From an uncultured Microcaldota archaeon (lineage in GTDB: Archaea > Micrarchaeota > Micrarchaeia > Micrarchaeales > Micrarchaeaceae), in contig CAIOIN010000057.1 of NCBI GenBank assembly GCA_903858385.1, positions 1-5,364 of the forward strand: a DNA stretch of 5,364 nucleotides, read 5' to 3'. Of this stretch, positions 1 to 5,364 are shown piece after piece (the stretch's first letter is position 1; each line of letters starts with the position of its first letter). Below the pieces are notes generated by a model that did not search any database, was not told the DNA's origin, and was given only the letters and a program-made list of their open reading frames with translations. The position numbers were made by a program, and so were the translations under genes.

Positions 1-917
1 CCTGTGTTGTTTATGCCCTGATTGCTGATCCAGGCGTTTGCGACGGAGAAGTTGTAGACCGCGCTGGTGATGTACTGATCTATGTTTGCTCCGGTGTTGT
101 TTGCGATGCTTCCATTTATCTGTATGAACTGGTATACCGGCGTAGCCATCTGGGCATAACTGACCGTCACCAGCGTCTGATTGGTTATGCTGACATTCAC
201 AGTGAGATTCTTTACCGACAGCCCTACATCAACGGCCGTGAACACGGACCGGTTGGCGGCAAAGCTGACAGCATTCCCCCTGACCAGCACACTGCCACGG
301 CTCCTGCCGTTCTGATAGGCGAGCGTGGCTTTTGCGACAGGCCCTGCCAAAACCCCGTTGTGCGGTATTGTCAAGTGCGTGGAATTGGTTGCGTTGACGG
401 CGTTGCCGATCGATGTCACAGAAGAGGTTGTCGAAGAGGCCGAAGTCGATGACGTGGAAGTCGAAGCTGTTGACGAAGCAGAAGAGGTCGATGTTGTAGT
501 CGTCGTGGTGGACAGCACAATGTAAGCGAGCGAGTTGGTCACCGGCGACGCAGGATAAAGATTATCCCGGATTGTGACATCGGCCATGAACGTTCCAGGC
601 CCCCACACGGCCCGCTGCTGATAGGCAAACGAGTACGCCGTGGCGGATGTGCTGTTGAACATGGCATTGAACTCCTGTATCCCCGATGCATTGTAGACTG
701 AGAAATTGTAGGTGAACGAACCGGTGCCTCCTGCCAGCGTGGCCGTGAGCACCTGCATGCCTCCATAAAATATCGGATTATTGCTCGCCGTCCAGTTGAC
801 CAAAACGACTGGAGATGTCGCGTTTATCGTCGTGGTTACGTTCCCCTGCGCGGAAATGCCCAAGCTAAGCAATACTGCCGCCAACAGTGCGCAGAGTAGG
901 GTCGCCTTCCTCTCCAT
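1..917 (-). CDS. Secreted surface protein with Ig-like domain, Ser/Thr linker and PGF-pre-PGF-like domain (3' end off window)
   Basis: The frame is open from ATG at 917 to the left edge: 305 full codons and no stop, so the C-terminus is missing. Residues 1-23 form a signal peptide (ERK, then a hydrophobic core ending ISA before Q24). Residues about 36-135 look like an Ig/PKD-type beta domain (GGTGSFTYNFSVYNASG motif). Residues 136-169 are a linker in which 30 of 34 residues are Ser or Thr. Residues about 176-305 resemble the archaeal PGF-pre-PGF domain, with VYQFIQI near 261, then AVYNFSVANAWI around Trp296. About sixteen N-x-S/T sequons suggest heavy N-glycosylation outside the cell. PGF-pre-PGF proteins often end in a PGF-CTERM sorting signal or a membrane anchor; that part is not in view. 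ATG 917 is chosen because it directly begins the signal peptide. A TATA-like box lies about 36 nt upstream and no Shine-Dalgarno is visible, so the mRNA may be near-leaderless. Secretion is well supported, the domain name less so; function unknown. Confidence 0.85.
   Translation of the reverse strand, partial: MERKATLLCALLAAVLLSLGISAQGNVTTTINATSPVVLVNWTASNNPIFYGGMQVLTATLAGGTGSFTYNFSVYNASGIQEFNAMFNSTSATAYSFAYQQRAVWGPGTFMADVTIRDNLYPASPVTNSLAYIVLSTTTTTTSTSSASSTASTSTSSTSASSTTSSVTSIGNAVNATNSTHLTIPHNGVLAGPVAKATLAYQNGRSRGSVLVRGNAVSFAANRSVFTAVDVGLSVKNLTVNVSITNQTLVTVSYAQMATPVYQFIQINGSIANNTGANIDQYITSAVYNFSVANAWISNQGINNT
411..512 (-). repeat. Low-complexity Ser/Thr-rich linker coding segment
   Basis: This stretch encodes residues 136-169 of the left-edge surface protein. 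Thirty of the 34 codons are TCN or ACN (Ser or Thr), the others being three Ala and one Val. It is not an exact tandem repeat, because codon choice varies from unit to unit. Such mucin-like linkers usually form extended, O-glycosylated stalks between folded extracellular domains. Here it separates the Ig-like domain from the PGF-pre-PGF-like domain. Replication slippage could make its length variable between strains. Confidence 0.7.
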
Positions 918-947
918 AAGTATATCGGTACTTTATCCCACTTCAGC

Positions 948-959
948 ATTAAATAATTT
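948..959 (-). promoter_or_regulatory. TATA-like box (putative archaeal promoter) for the left-edge surface gene
   Basis: In the 62-nt spacer between the minD-like stop and ATG 917, the minus strand reads AAATTATTTAAT, an A/T-only block in an otherwise mixed-composition spacer. Its centre is about 36 nt from the ATG. Transcription starting about 25 nt downstream of a TATA centre would leave a leader of roughly 10 nt, fitting the lack of a Shine-Dalgarno. The ACAA just upstream is a weak BRE at best. This suggests the surface gene can be transcribed independently of the minD-like gene. Inferred from composition and spacing only. Confidence 0.45.
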
Positions 960-979
960 GTGTAGGCCGTTAGAACTTA

Positions 980-1789
980 TCATCTGCCAAACAGCCTCTT
1001 CAGCCACGCGAAGAAGCCGAAGCTGCCGCGCACGTTCTTCGCCTCGCCCGGTTCGTAGCCCAAACGGCTAGCTGCTCTCCTGGCAAGGCTCTTCACCGCT
1101 GTTGAAAAGCCGGACCTGCTCTTGAGCAGCAGCACCGGGGTGTGCTGCGCTATGCTTATCGGAACGTTCTCGTCTTCTGGCAGCACGCCTATCAATCCTT
1201 CTCCTACCGCTTCCTCTATCTCGCCCACGCTCAGCTCGTAGCCCTTGTTCTTGACCCGGTTAGCCACCATGTTGTGGATTATGTGGTTCTTCTCGTAGAA
1301 CTGCGCCAGCCTCATAGCGCTCGAGCAGGCCGCCAGCTCAGGAGTCAGGACTATCAATGCCTGCCGGCTGTTCTCGCAGCAGAAAGCTTCAACCTCCTCA
1401 AAGTCCTCCGCGCCAGGCGGCATGTCTATGATTATGAAATCGTAGCCGCTCCTCTCGAGGTTCTCGCGCAGCCCTTTCTGCTGCGCGTTGCTGGGATGGA
1501 ACGGCTTCGCGGATATCTCGCCGGTCAGCACGTGCAATCCGGTCGGGTTGTGCAGCGCCACCACCGTGTCAAGCTTGGCCTTGCCCGTTACCACCGCCCT
1601 AAGGCCTGCATTGGTGTTCTCAAGGCCCAAATGGAAGCCCACGCTGGGGTTGGAATAATCCGCGTCGACAAGCAAGACCTTGTACCCGCTCTGCTTGAGC
1701 GCCGTTGAAAGGTTCACGGAAATGGTGGTCTTGCCCACTCCGCCCTTCTGTGATGAAACTATGATACTGTAAGGCTTAGACATGCTCAT
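980..1789 (-). CDS. minD: MinD/ParA-family P-loop ATPase with C-terminal membrane-targeting helix
   Basis: This 269-residue ATPase of the SIMIBI MinD/ParA class has a deviant Walker A, KGGVGKTT (residues 15-22, signature Lys15 and P-loop Lys20), a switch I region after DADYSNPSVGFHLG (42-55), and a Walker B/switch II reading FIIIDMPPG (118-126). The last residues, GFFAWLKRLFGR (258-269), form a short hydrophobic and basic amphipathic helix much like the membrane-targeting tail of bacterial MinD. ATP-bound dimers of such proteins typically bind membrane and organise a partner. No MinC, MinE or ParB is present. The DMPPG switch II recalls Mrp/NBP35 scaffold ATPases, but their C-terminal CxxC is absent (only adjacent Cys137-Cys138). 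Start ATG 1789 overlaps the upstream surface gene by 14 nt; ATG 1783 in the same frame (MSKPYS) is an alternative. No clear Shine-Dalgarno precedes either, so translation is probably coupled to the upstream gene. Family certain; cellular role inferred. Confidence 0.93.
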   Translation of the reverse strand: MSMSKPYSIIVSSQKGGVGKTTISVNLSTALKQSGYKVLLVDADYSNPSVGFHLGLENTNAGLRAVVTGKAKLDTVVALHNPTGLHVLTGEISAKPFHPSNAQQKGLRENLERSGYDFIIIDMPPGAEDFEEVEAFCCENSRQALIVLTPELAACSSAMRLAQFYEKNHIIHNMVANRVKNKGYELSVGEIEEAVGEGLIGVLPEDENVPISIAQHTPVLLLKSRSGFSTAVKSLARRAASRLGYEPGEAKNVRGSFGFFAWLKRLFGR

Positions 1790-3857
1790 CGCTGCGCTTT
1801 ATCTGCTCCCTAATTCTTATTAATTCTTTTGCCCTGTCCACGCTGTACCGCGGCCCCCTCCTGGAGCGGCGTATCATCAGCGCCGCAATGCACACGATGG
1901 CCAAGCCCGCAACCCACGGCAGGTACCTAATGATCAACACCATCGGCAACGACGATACCGTCTGGGGCACGGTTGTGGTCGCCAGCGACGTCCCGCTCTT
2001 CTGCAGCACTATGACCGGCAAGGTGTAATTCACGCTGGCATTCGCCGAATCTATGTAAAGGTTGAACAGCAAAGTTCCGGTCTCATTACCTGTGTTGATG
2101 TAGAAGTTGCGCTGTATCAACTGGTTGGGGCTGGCGTTCACTACCTGCACCGGGTTCACTATCGATGCGACTCCAGAAGTCGACAGCGTGAACTTCACGG
2201 GCTGCAGCGCCGTTCCCGTGTACAATACCCCGACCGTAACCTTGTTAGAAGAATTCTGGTAGAAGGTCGGCGCCTGTATGTCCACCACCCTCAGTATGCT
2301 TGACGAGGCAACTGGCGCCTGCGCCACCAACAGGTTCTGTATGGAGGTGAGCAGGCCGACGTTCAACGGATGAGTTATCGTGTACGCCATCGTTATGGTC
2401 TTGCCCTCTGGCAGGTAGGGTATGAGCCACCTTATCACCGTGTAGGACGGCCTGTCGCCCATGCTAGGCGGCAGGAAGGGATTCAGCTTTCCGGCGTGCG
2501 GCTCGGCTCCGGCCATGCTCAGGTTCGTGCCGTTGAATGTGGTGACTACTGCGGGCAGCCCGTAGGTCTTCACCTGCGAGGCGTTGCTCACCACCGCGCC
2601 GGGCAGCGTTGTCACCAGCGTCGCATTGGTGAAGCTCCTGGTCCTCGCACCCACCATGCTTGTCGTGACCGTGGCGCTAGATTGCGAGAGCTGTATCTGG
2701 TTGTACAGGCTCACGCCAAAGTTGCTCCTCTGCACGACATAGGTCAGGTATTGCGTCCCGCTCACCGTCGCGCCGTTCAGCGTGGAAACGCTGATGTTCA
2801 CGGGTATGACAAAGACTCCCGTCTGGTTGGTGCCGTTGGAATTGAAGGACATCTGCACCTGCAGGCTCTCGTTGGGCAGGAGGTACACGCTGTGCGCAGC
2901 CAGAGTGAACATCTTGTCGAACTGCTTCGGTATCGACAAAGTAACTGTTTCAGGAACTCCTATGATGTTCAGGAGGTTCATGCCCGAAAGTATGCTGGAG
3001 CCTATCGAGAGAGAAGAGTAGGCGGGGACCTGCGAGAGAGTCAGCTGCGGCACGCTTGCAATCGGCTGGGTCACCGTAGACGGCGGCGCAGGCGGCGTCA
3101 CAGGAGCAGTCACGTAATAAAATATGTTCTCCGTGTTTGACTGCCTCACCGCATTGCCTGAAGCGAAGGTCGCGTAGGCGCTGACCGTATAGGATCCTGC
3201 AACGCCTGTGGCGTTGTTGACCGTGAATGAAACCAGCTCGTTCTGGCTGGGGGAGAGGGCGCTTGCAGACACGCCGAAATCAAAATATTGCGGACCGTTT
3301 ATTATGATGTTCAGGCCTATCGTGCCTGAGGCCAGCTGCCCGTCGTTTACCAGATTCATCGTGAATGTCAGGGGCAGTCCGACGCTCGCCTGGCTGGGAT
3401 TGACCGCAAACTCACTCAAGGTTATGTCCACCGGGCTCACCAGCAGCAAATTTTGGACGCTCTCGTTGCTGGCTCCGAAGGCTGTGAAGTTGACGATGGC
3501 GCGATAGCTGCCCGGGCTTAGCGTGAGCGTGTTCACTGCAGGCAGGGAATACAGGACAGGAGACTGTATGGCTGTCGAAAAGAGAGGATCGGACAGCACC
3601 TGCACGTTGTTGCCGCTGTACTGCAACACGAAGGTGCCCTGCAGCGCGTTTATCGTGCACTGCGCCTGCGTGAATATGGTGTAATTCAGGGTAATGCTGT
3701 TGCCTATGTTATAGACTGAAAGTGCGTTCTCGCTGAGGGAGAACGGGCAGGCCACCACGACATTTGCCTGCACCGTGGCACCGCTCCCATAAGAGACCAC
3801 CAGAAACTGGGTCGTGAGGAGCAAAAACGCTGCAAAAACAAGAGAATCCAATCGCAT
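1776..3857 (-). CDS. Large secreted surface protein with Ig/CARDB-like domains and C-terminal transmembrane anchor
   Basis: The 693-residue product starts with a signal peptide (residues 1 to about 27-31, hydrophobic core 6-21). Beta-rich modules follow: about 32-140, with Cys37 and Cys67 as a possible disulfide; about 141-248, resembling CARDB/Ig-like adhesion domains (NPSQASVGLPLTFTMNLVNDG, later AGSYTVSAYATF); a Pro-rich hinge 250-265; then further beta-type regions 270-380, 381-515 and 517-620. About seventeen N-x-S/T sequons support extracellular glycosylation. Residues 640-662 form one membrane helix followed by RRSRRGPR, so the 31-residue basic tail (663-693) should be cytoplasmic. I recognise no enzyme motif; a cell-surface or adhesion role is inferred. 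ATG 3857 is preceded by a weak GAGTG 7 nt away and lies 37 nt after rnp4. A weak A/T block (AAGTTAATAG) about 40 nt upstream could be a promoter. The downstream minD-like gene begins inside its last codons, which suggests joint expression. Confidence 0.88.
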   Translation of the reverse strand: MRLDSLVFAAFLLLTTQFLVVSYGSGATVQANVVVACPFSLSENALSVYNIGNSITLNYTIFTQAQCTINALQGTFVLQYSGNNVQVLSDPLFSTAIQSPVLYSLPAVNTLTLSPGSYRAIVNFTAFGASNESVQNLLLVSPVDITLSEFAVNPSQASVGLPLTFTMNLVNDGQLASGTIGLNIIINGPQYFDFGVSASALSPSQNELVSFTVNNATGVAGSYTVSAYATFASGNAVRQSNTENIFYYVTAPVTPPAPPSTVTQPIASVPQLTLSQVPAYSSLSIGSSILSGMNLLNIIGVPETVTLSIPKQFDKMFTLAAHSVYLLPNESLQVQMSFNSNGTNQTGVFVIPVNISVSTLNGATVSGTQYLTYVVQRSNFGVSLYNQIQLSQSSATVTTSMVGARTRSFTNATLVTTLPGAVVSNASQVKTYGLPAVVTTFNGTNLSMAGAEPHAGKLNPFLPPSMGDRPSYTVIRWLIPYLPEGKTITMAYTITHPLNVGLLTSIQNLLVAQAPVASSSILRVVDIQAPTFYQNSSNKVTVGVLYTGTALQPVKFTLSTSGVASIVNPVQVVNASPNQLIQRNFYINTGNETGTLLFNLYIDSANASVNYTLPVIVLQKSGTSLATTTVPQTVSSLPMVLIIRYLPWVAGLAIVCIAALMIRRSRRGPRYSVDRAKELIRIREQIKRSDEHV

Positions 3858-3894
3858 ATACTGACACTCGCTTAGGTATCCAAGAGCAAAACTA

Positions 3895-4230
3895 TTAACT
3901 TTTCCCAGCCGTTCGTTTTTTCACCGGGGCTTTGTAGAATATGTGGTTCTCCTTTTTGCATCTTTTGCAGGCATAAACGAGATAGCCCTTGCTGCTCGCG
4001 AGCCTGACGCTGGCGGTCAATCCGGGCACGAGCACAAGATTGCATTCTTTGCATATCGTGTCCTTTATCCTATCAGGTATCCCTACCTTGTAGTGCGCGC
4101 TTATCCTTCTCAGCGTCTTCACGTATTCAGAAGAGAGATCAGCGTCTCTGCCCACAGTTCCAACTGCAAGGTTGTAGAGCAGCTGTATGCGCTCCGCGGC
4201 TATCTCCTTGATAAGCCTTCCGCGCTCCAT
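3895..4230 (-). CDS. rnp4: RNase P protein component 4 (Rpp21/Rpr2 family)
   Basis: This is a protein subunit of archaeal RNase P, the ribonucleoprotein that removes the 5' leader of pre-tRNA; Rpp21 pairs with Rpp29 to aid the specificity part of the RNA. The 111 residues match the family layout: a basic N-terminus, a helical region (AAERIQLLYNLA, 11-22; SSEYVKTLRRIS, 33-44), then a zinc ribbon with Cys60-x-x-Cys63 and Cys88-x-x-Cys91 flanking the hallmark LVPGLTASVRL (67-77), and a Lys/Arg-rich tail for RNA contact. All four zinc ligands are present and the length is normal. ATG 4230 is preferred because it gives a family-like N-terminus 4 nt after the stop of the upstream gene, with GGTG about 12 nt ahead. 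A GTG at 4245 in the same frame would add five residues and overlap the upstream gene by 11 nt. Either way translational coupling is likely. Confidence 0.93.
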   Translation of the reverse strand: MERGRLIKEIAAERIQLLYNLAVGTVGRDADLSSEYVKTLRRISAHYKVGIPDRIKDTICKECNLVLVPGLTASVRLASSKGYLVYACKRCKKENHIFYKAPVKKRTAGKS

Positions 4231-4234
4231 AGGA

Positions 4235-4756
4235 TTAGGCCACACCCAGGCGTTCCACTATCGTCTGCATGGAACTTTCAAGATCCTTATGGTCGCGCAC
4301 CGATATGATGTTGTCGGATACCTCAATCTTCTCTTCAGAGGGTATTCCGTGGAAGAGCTGCACCAGCCTCTTGGCCTCCTCATCTTCCGGCATCGCTATC
4401 TTCCTGCCCTTGATGATGTTGGCCCTGGCAGGTATCTTCAACGCGTTCTCTATCGCGATTATCGTCTTCTTCTTTTCGTTGAACTTCATCAGCAGGTCGA
4501 GAAGCGGCCGGAAATCGTATATCTTATAGGCTTCAATGCCTTTGCCGTCCACCAGTATGATGCCGTCGAAGTCCTCGGCTTTCGCCTTGCCGGTGTTCAT
4601 GTCGACCTTGCAGACCTGTCCATGGCTGCCTATGCAGTCCTTGTTGCTGTAGCTGCTTATCGAATAGCCTATGTTCCACTTGTCGAGGAAAAGCCTTACT
4701 GTCGAAAGCGACTCGTCGCGGAATTCATGCGGGGTTATGAAAACCAGGAATTTCAT
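4235..4756 (-). CDS. DJ-1/PfpI-like protein lacking the nucleophilic cysteine
   Basis: This 173-residue protein has a DJ-1/PfpI (class I glutamine amidotransferase-like) fold. It starts MKFLVFITPHEFRDESL, where Glu15 aligns with the conserved acidic residue. It continues with FDGIILVDGKG (63-73), aligning with the family's YDALVLPGG, then KKTIIAIENALKI (96-108) where the family has GKPVAAICHGP, then IIKGRKIA (114-121), and ends with NIISVRDHKDL (149-159), matching the typical ITSRxPxDL strand. At the nucleophile elbow the expected Cys-His is Glu103-Asn104, so protease, deglycase or Cys-based redox chemistry is unlikely. Cys41 and Cys49 remain. Function unknown; a binding or structural role is possible. 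ATG 4756 is preferred: it opens directly on the first beta strand, with GGTG 6 nt upstream and 14 nt after the pcn stop. GTG 4771, overlapping the pcn stop by 1 nt, is an alternative adding five residues. Likely co-transcribed with pcn and rnp4. Confidence 0.82.
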   Translation of the reverse strand: MKFLVFITPHEFRDESLSTVRLFLDKWNIGYSISSYSNKDCIGSHGQVCKVDMNTGKAKAEDFDGIILVDGKGIEAYKIYDFRPLLDLLMKFNEKKKTIIAIENALKIPARANIIKGRKIAMPEDEEAKRLVQLFHGIPSEEKIEVSDNIISVRDHKDLESSMQTIVERLGVA

Positions 4757-4761
4757 AAGCT

Positions 4762-4765
4762 GCAC
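4762..4765 (-). promoter_or_regulatory. GGTG Shine-Dalgarno-like site for the DJ-1-like gene
   Basis: On the minus strand GGTG is followed by CAGCTT and then ATG 4756. GGTG is part of the archaeal GGAGGTGATC core that pairs with the 16S rRNA 3' end, and the 6-nt spacing is normal. It favours ATG 4756 over the GTG at 4771, which would place this motif inside the coding region. A four-base match is weak by itself; the argument rests on its position plus the family-like N-terminus. Confidence 0.45.
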
Positions 4766-4770
4766 CAACA

Positions 4771-5364
4771 CTAACTTTCCATGTACGGGGCCAAAAAGTA
4801 TGCAACTGACGCGTCGCCAATCTTGTAGTCTATCTTGACCGGCTCCTTGCTCTTGAGCGAGAGCATTATGTTCGAGTTGGACGGGCAGGCGCTGATCATG
4901 CGTTCCATGTAATCCAGATTGAACGTGGCGGAAGAGCTCTTCGTCACGGTCATCTTCTTTATCACATCCGCATTGTTCATGTGCTCCTCTTCAAGCTCTC
5001 CGGCATCGCCCTTCGCCATCACGACGAAAGATTCCTTGTCGGCCTTGAACCCTATGTAAGTCGACAGCAGGCTTGCATCCTTCAATATCTCTTTTAGCGA
5101 GTCGGACTTGACCTCGACCGAAGAGTCGAACTCTATCTTCGGCTCCTTGTCGGCGTCCTTCTTGATCTCGATCATCGGCAGTTTGTACCTTCTTCTGCTG
5201 TTCTGGCCGACGAACTCCATAGCGAACTTGTTGTCGTGGTCCTTCATGACGAGCTGCTCGTTCGCCCTTGAGCTTGCGAGTATCTTGCTGAGGTTCGCGA
5301 TGTTCAATCCAACCGTGGCCGGCTTGTCAACCTCGTATTTCGAGAATGCCTTGTTGGGCATGAA
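4771..5364 (-). CDS. pcn: DNA polymerase sliding clamp PCNA (5' end off window)
   Basis: The frame is open through the right edge and ends at TAG 4771-4773; 197 residues are visible. Archaeal PCNA is about 245-250 residues, so roughly 50 N-terminal residues lie outside; the Met encoded at 5359-5361 is internal. PCNA forms a trimeric ring on DNA and tethers polymerase, Fen1, ligase and other PIP-box partners. Family features, counted from that internal Met, are KAFSKYEVDKPATVGLNIANL (about 4-24), RRRYKLPMIEI (56-66) leading into the interdomain connecting loop (about 62-77), VEVKSDSLKEILKDASLLS (82-100), LDYMERMI (149-156), EPVKIDYKIGDASVAYFLAP (173-192) and the closing FLAPYMES, equivalent to the usual LAPRxE end. 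Nothing suggests decay. The DJ-1-like gene follows within 14 nt, so the clamp probably leads or belongs to an operon whose promoter is beyond the right edge. Confidence 0.95.
   Translation of the reverse strand, partial: FMPNKAFSKYEVDKPATVGLNIANLSKILASSRANEQLVMKDHDNKFAMEFVGQNSRRRYKLPMIEIKKDADKEPKIEFDSSVEVKSDSLKEILKDASLLSTYIGFKADKESFVVMAKGDAGELEEEHMNNADVIKKMTVTKSSSATFNLDYMERMISACPSNSNIMLSLKSKEPVKIDYKIGDASVAYFLAPYMES

Noticed and set aside
325..525. Plus-strand acidic 66-residue frame rich in Glu, Asp and Val
   Set aside because: It is the reverse complement of the Ser/Thr linker codons of the surface protein. The acidic and Val-rich character is simply the mirror of TCN/ACN codons.
553..567. 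Perfect inverted repeat with a 6-bp stem and 3-nt loop (GGATAA ... TTATCC)
   Set aside because: It is inside the coding region, short, and without a poly-T tract, so most likely chance.
539..766. 75-codon minus-strand frame
   Set aside because: It is an out-of-frame shadow within the left-edge surface gene, whose own frame has a signal peptide and many sequons.
918..926. GATATACTT just before ATG 917 as a TATA box
   Set aside because: It ends immediately before the start codon, too close to drive a transcript that includes it.
781..1071. 96-codon plus-strand frame spanning the spacer
   Set aside because: It is antisense to the ends of two supported genes and to the TATA-like spacer, and has no recognisable motif.
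1142..1708. 188-codon open frame on the plus strand
   Set aside because: It is antisense to the MinD-like gene, whose P-loop and switch motifs are clear. The plus-strand product has no motif.
2370..3140. 256-codon open frame on the plus strand
   Set aside because: It lies wholly antisense to the 693-residue surface gene. Its translation is rich in Arg, His and Gly with no recognisable domain, typical of a mirror frame of a GC-biased gene.
3858..3894. Possible terminator or promoter between rnp4 and the large surface gene
   Set aside because: There is only a TTTT after the rnp4 stop and a weak A/T block. No hairpin or long T-tract is visible, so neither was called as a feature.
4187..4774. 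195-codon open frame on the plus strand, with smaller plus-strand frames nearby (3943-4308, 4269-4529)
   Set aside because: All are antisense to the DJ-1-like and rnp4 genes, which have clear family matches.

Overview
The window is archaeal. It carries the C-terminal three quarters of a PCNA sliding clamp, a complete RNase P protein subunit of the Rpp21/Rpr2 family, a MinD-type ATPase and two secreted, sequon-rich surface proteins, one of which appears to contain an archaeal PGF-pre-PGF-type domain. Small proteins, tight packing and an information-processing operon running straight into surface-protein genes would suit a DPANN-type lineage such as Micrarchaeota. That placement is inference from general flavour and not from a marker phylogeny.

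All six genes lie on the minus strand, so the reading order is right to left. First come pcn (cut by the right edge), a DJ-1/PfpI-fold protein and rnp4, with gaps of 14 and 4 nt if the preferred ATG starts are used. A 37-nt gap follows, then a 693-residue surface protein with a signal peptide and a single C-terminal membrane anchor. A MinD-like ATPase follows whose start overlaps the end of the surface gene by 14 nt. After a 62-nt spacer with a TATA-like box comes a second secreted protein, with an Ig-like domain, a Ser/Thr linker and a PGF-pre-PGF-like domain, which runs off the left edge.

The first three genes look like an information-processing unit (replication clamp, tRNA 5' maturation) with an unexplained DJ-1-like passenger. 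That passenger has lost the family's nucleophilic cysteine, which is replaced by Glu. The next pair looks like a functional module: an extracellular multi-domain protein with one membrane helix and a basic 31-residue cytoplasmic tail, translationally coupled to a MinD-family ATPase ending in a MinD-like amphipathic membrane-targeting helix. An attractive but unproven reading is that the ATPase positions or organises the surface protein. There are no RNA genes, CRISPR arrays, insertion sequences or gene-free stretches over 100 bases.
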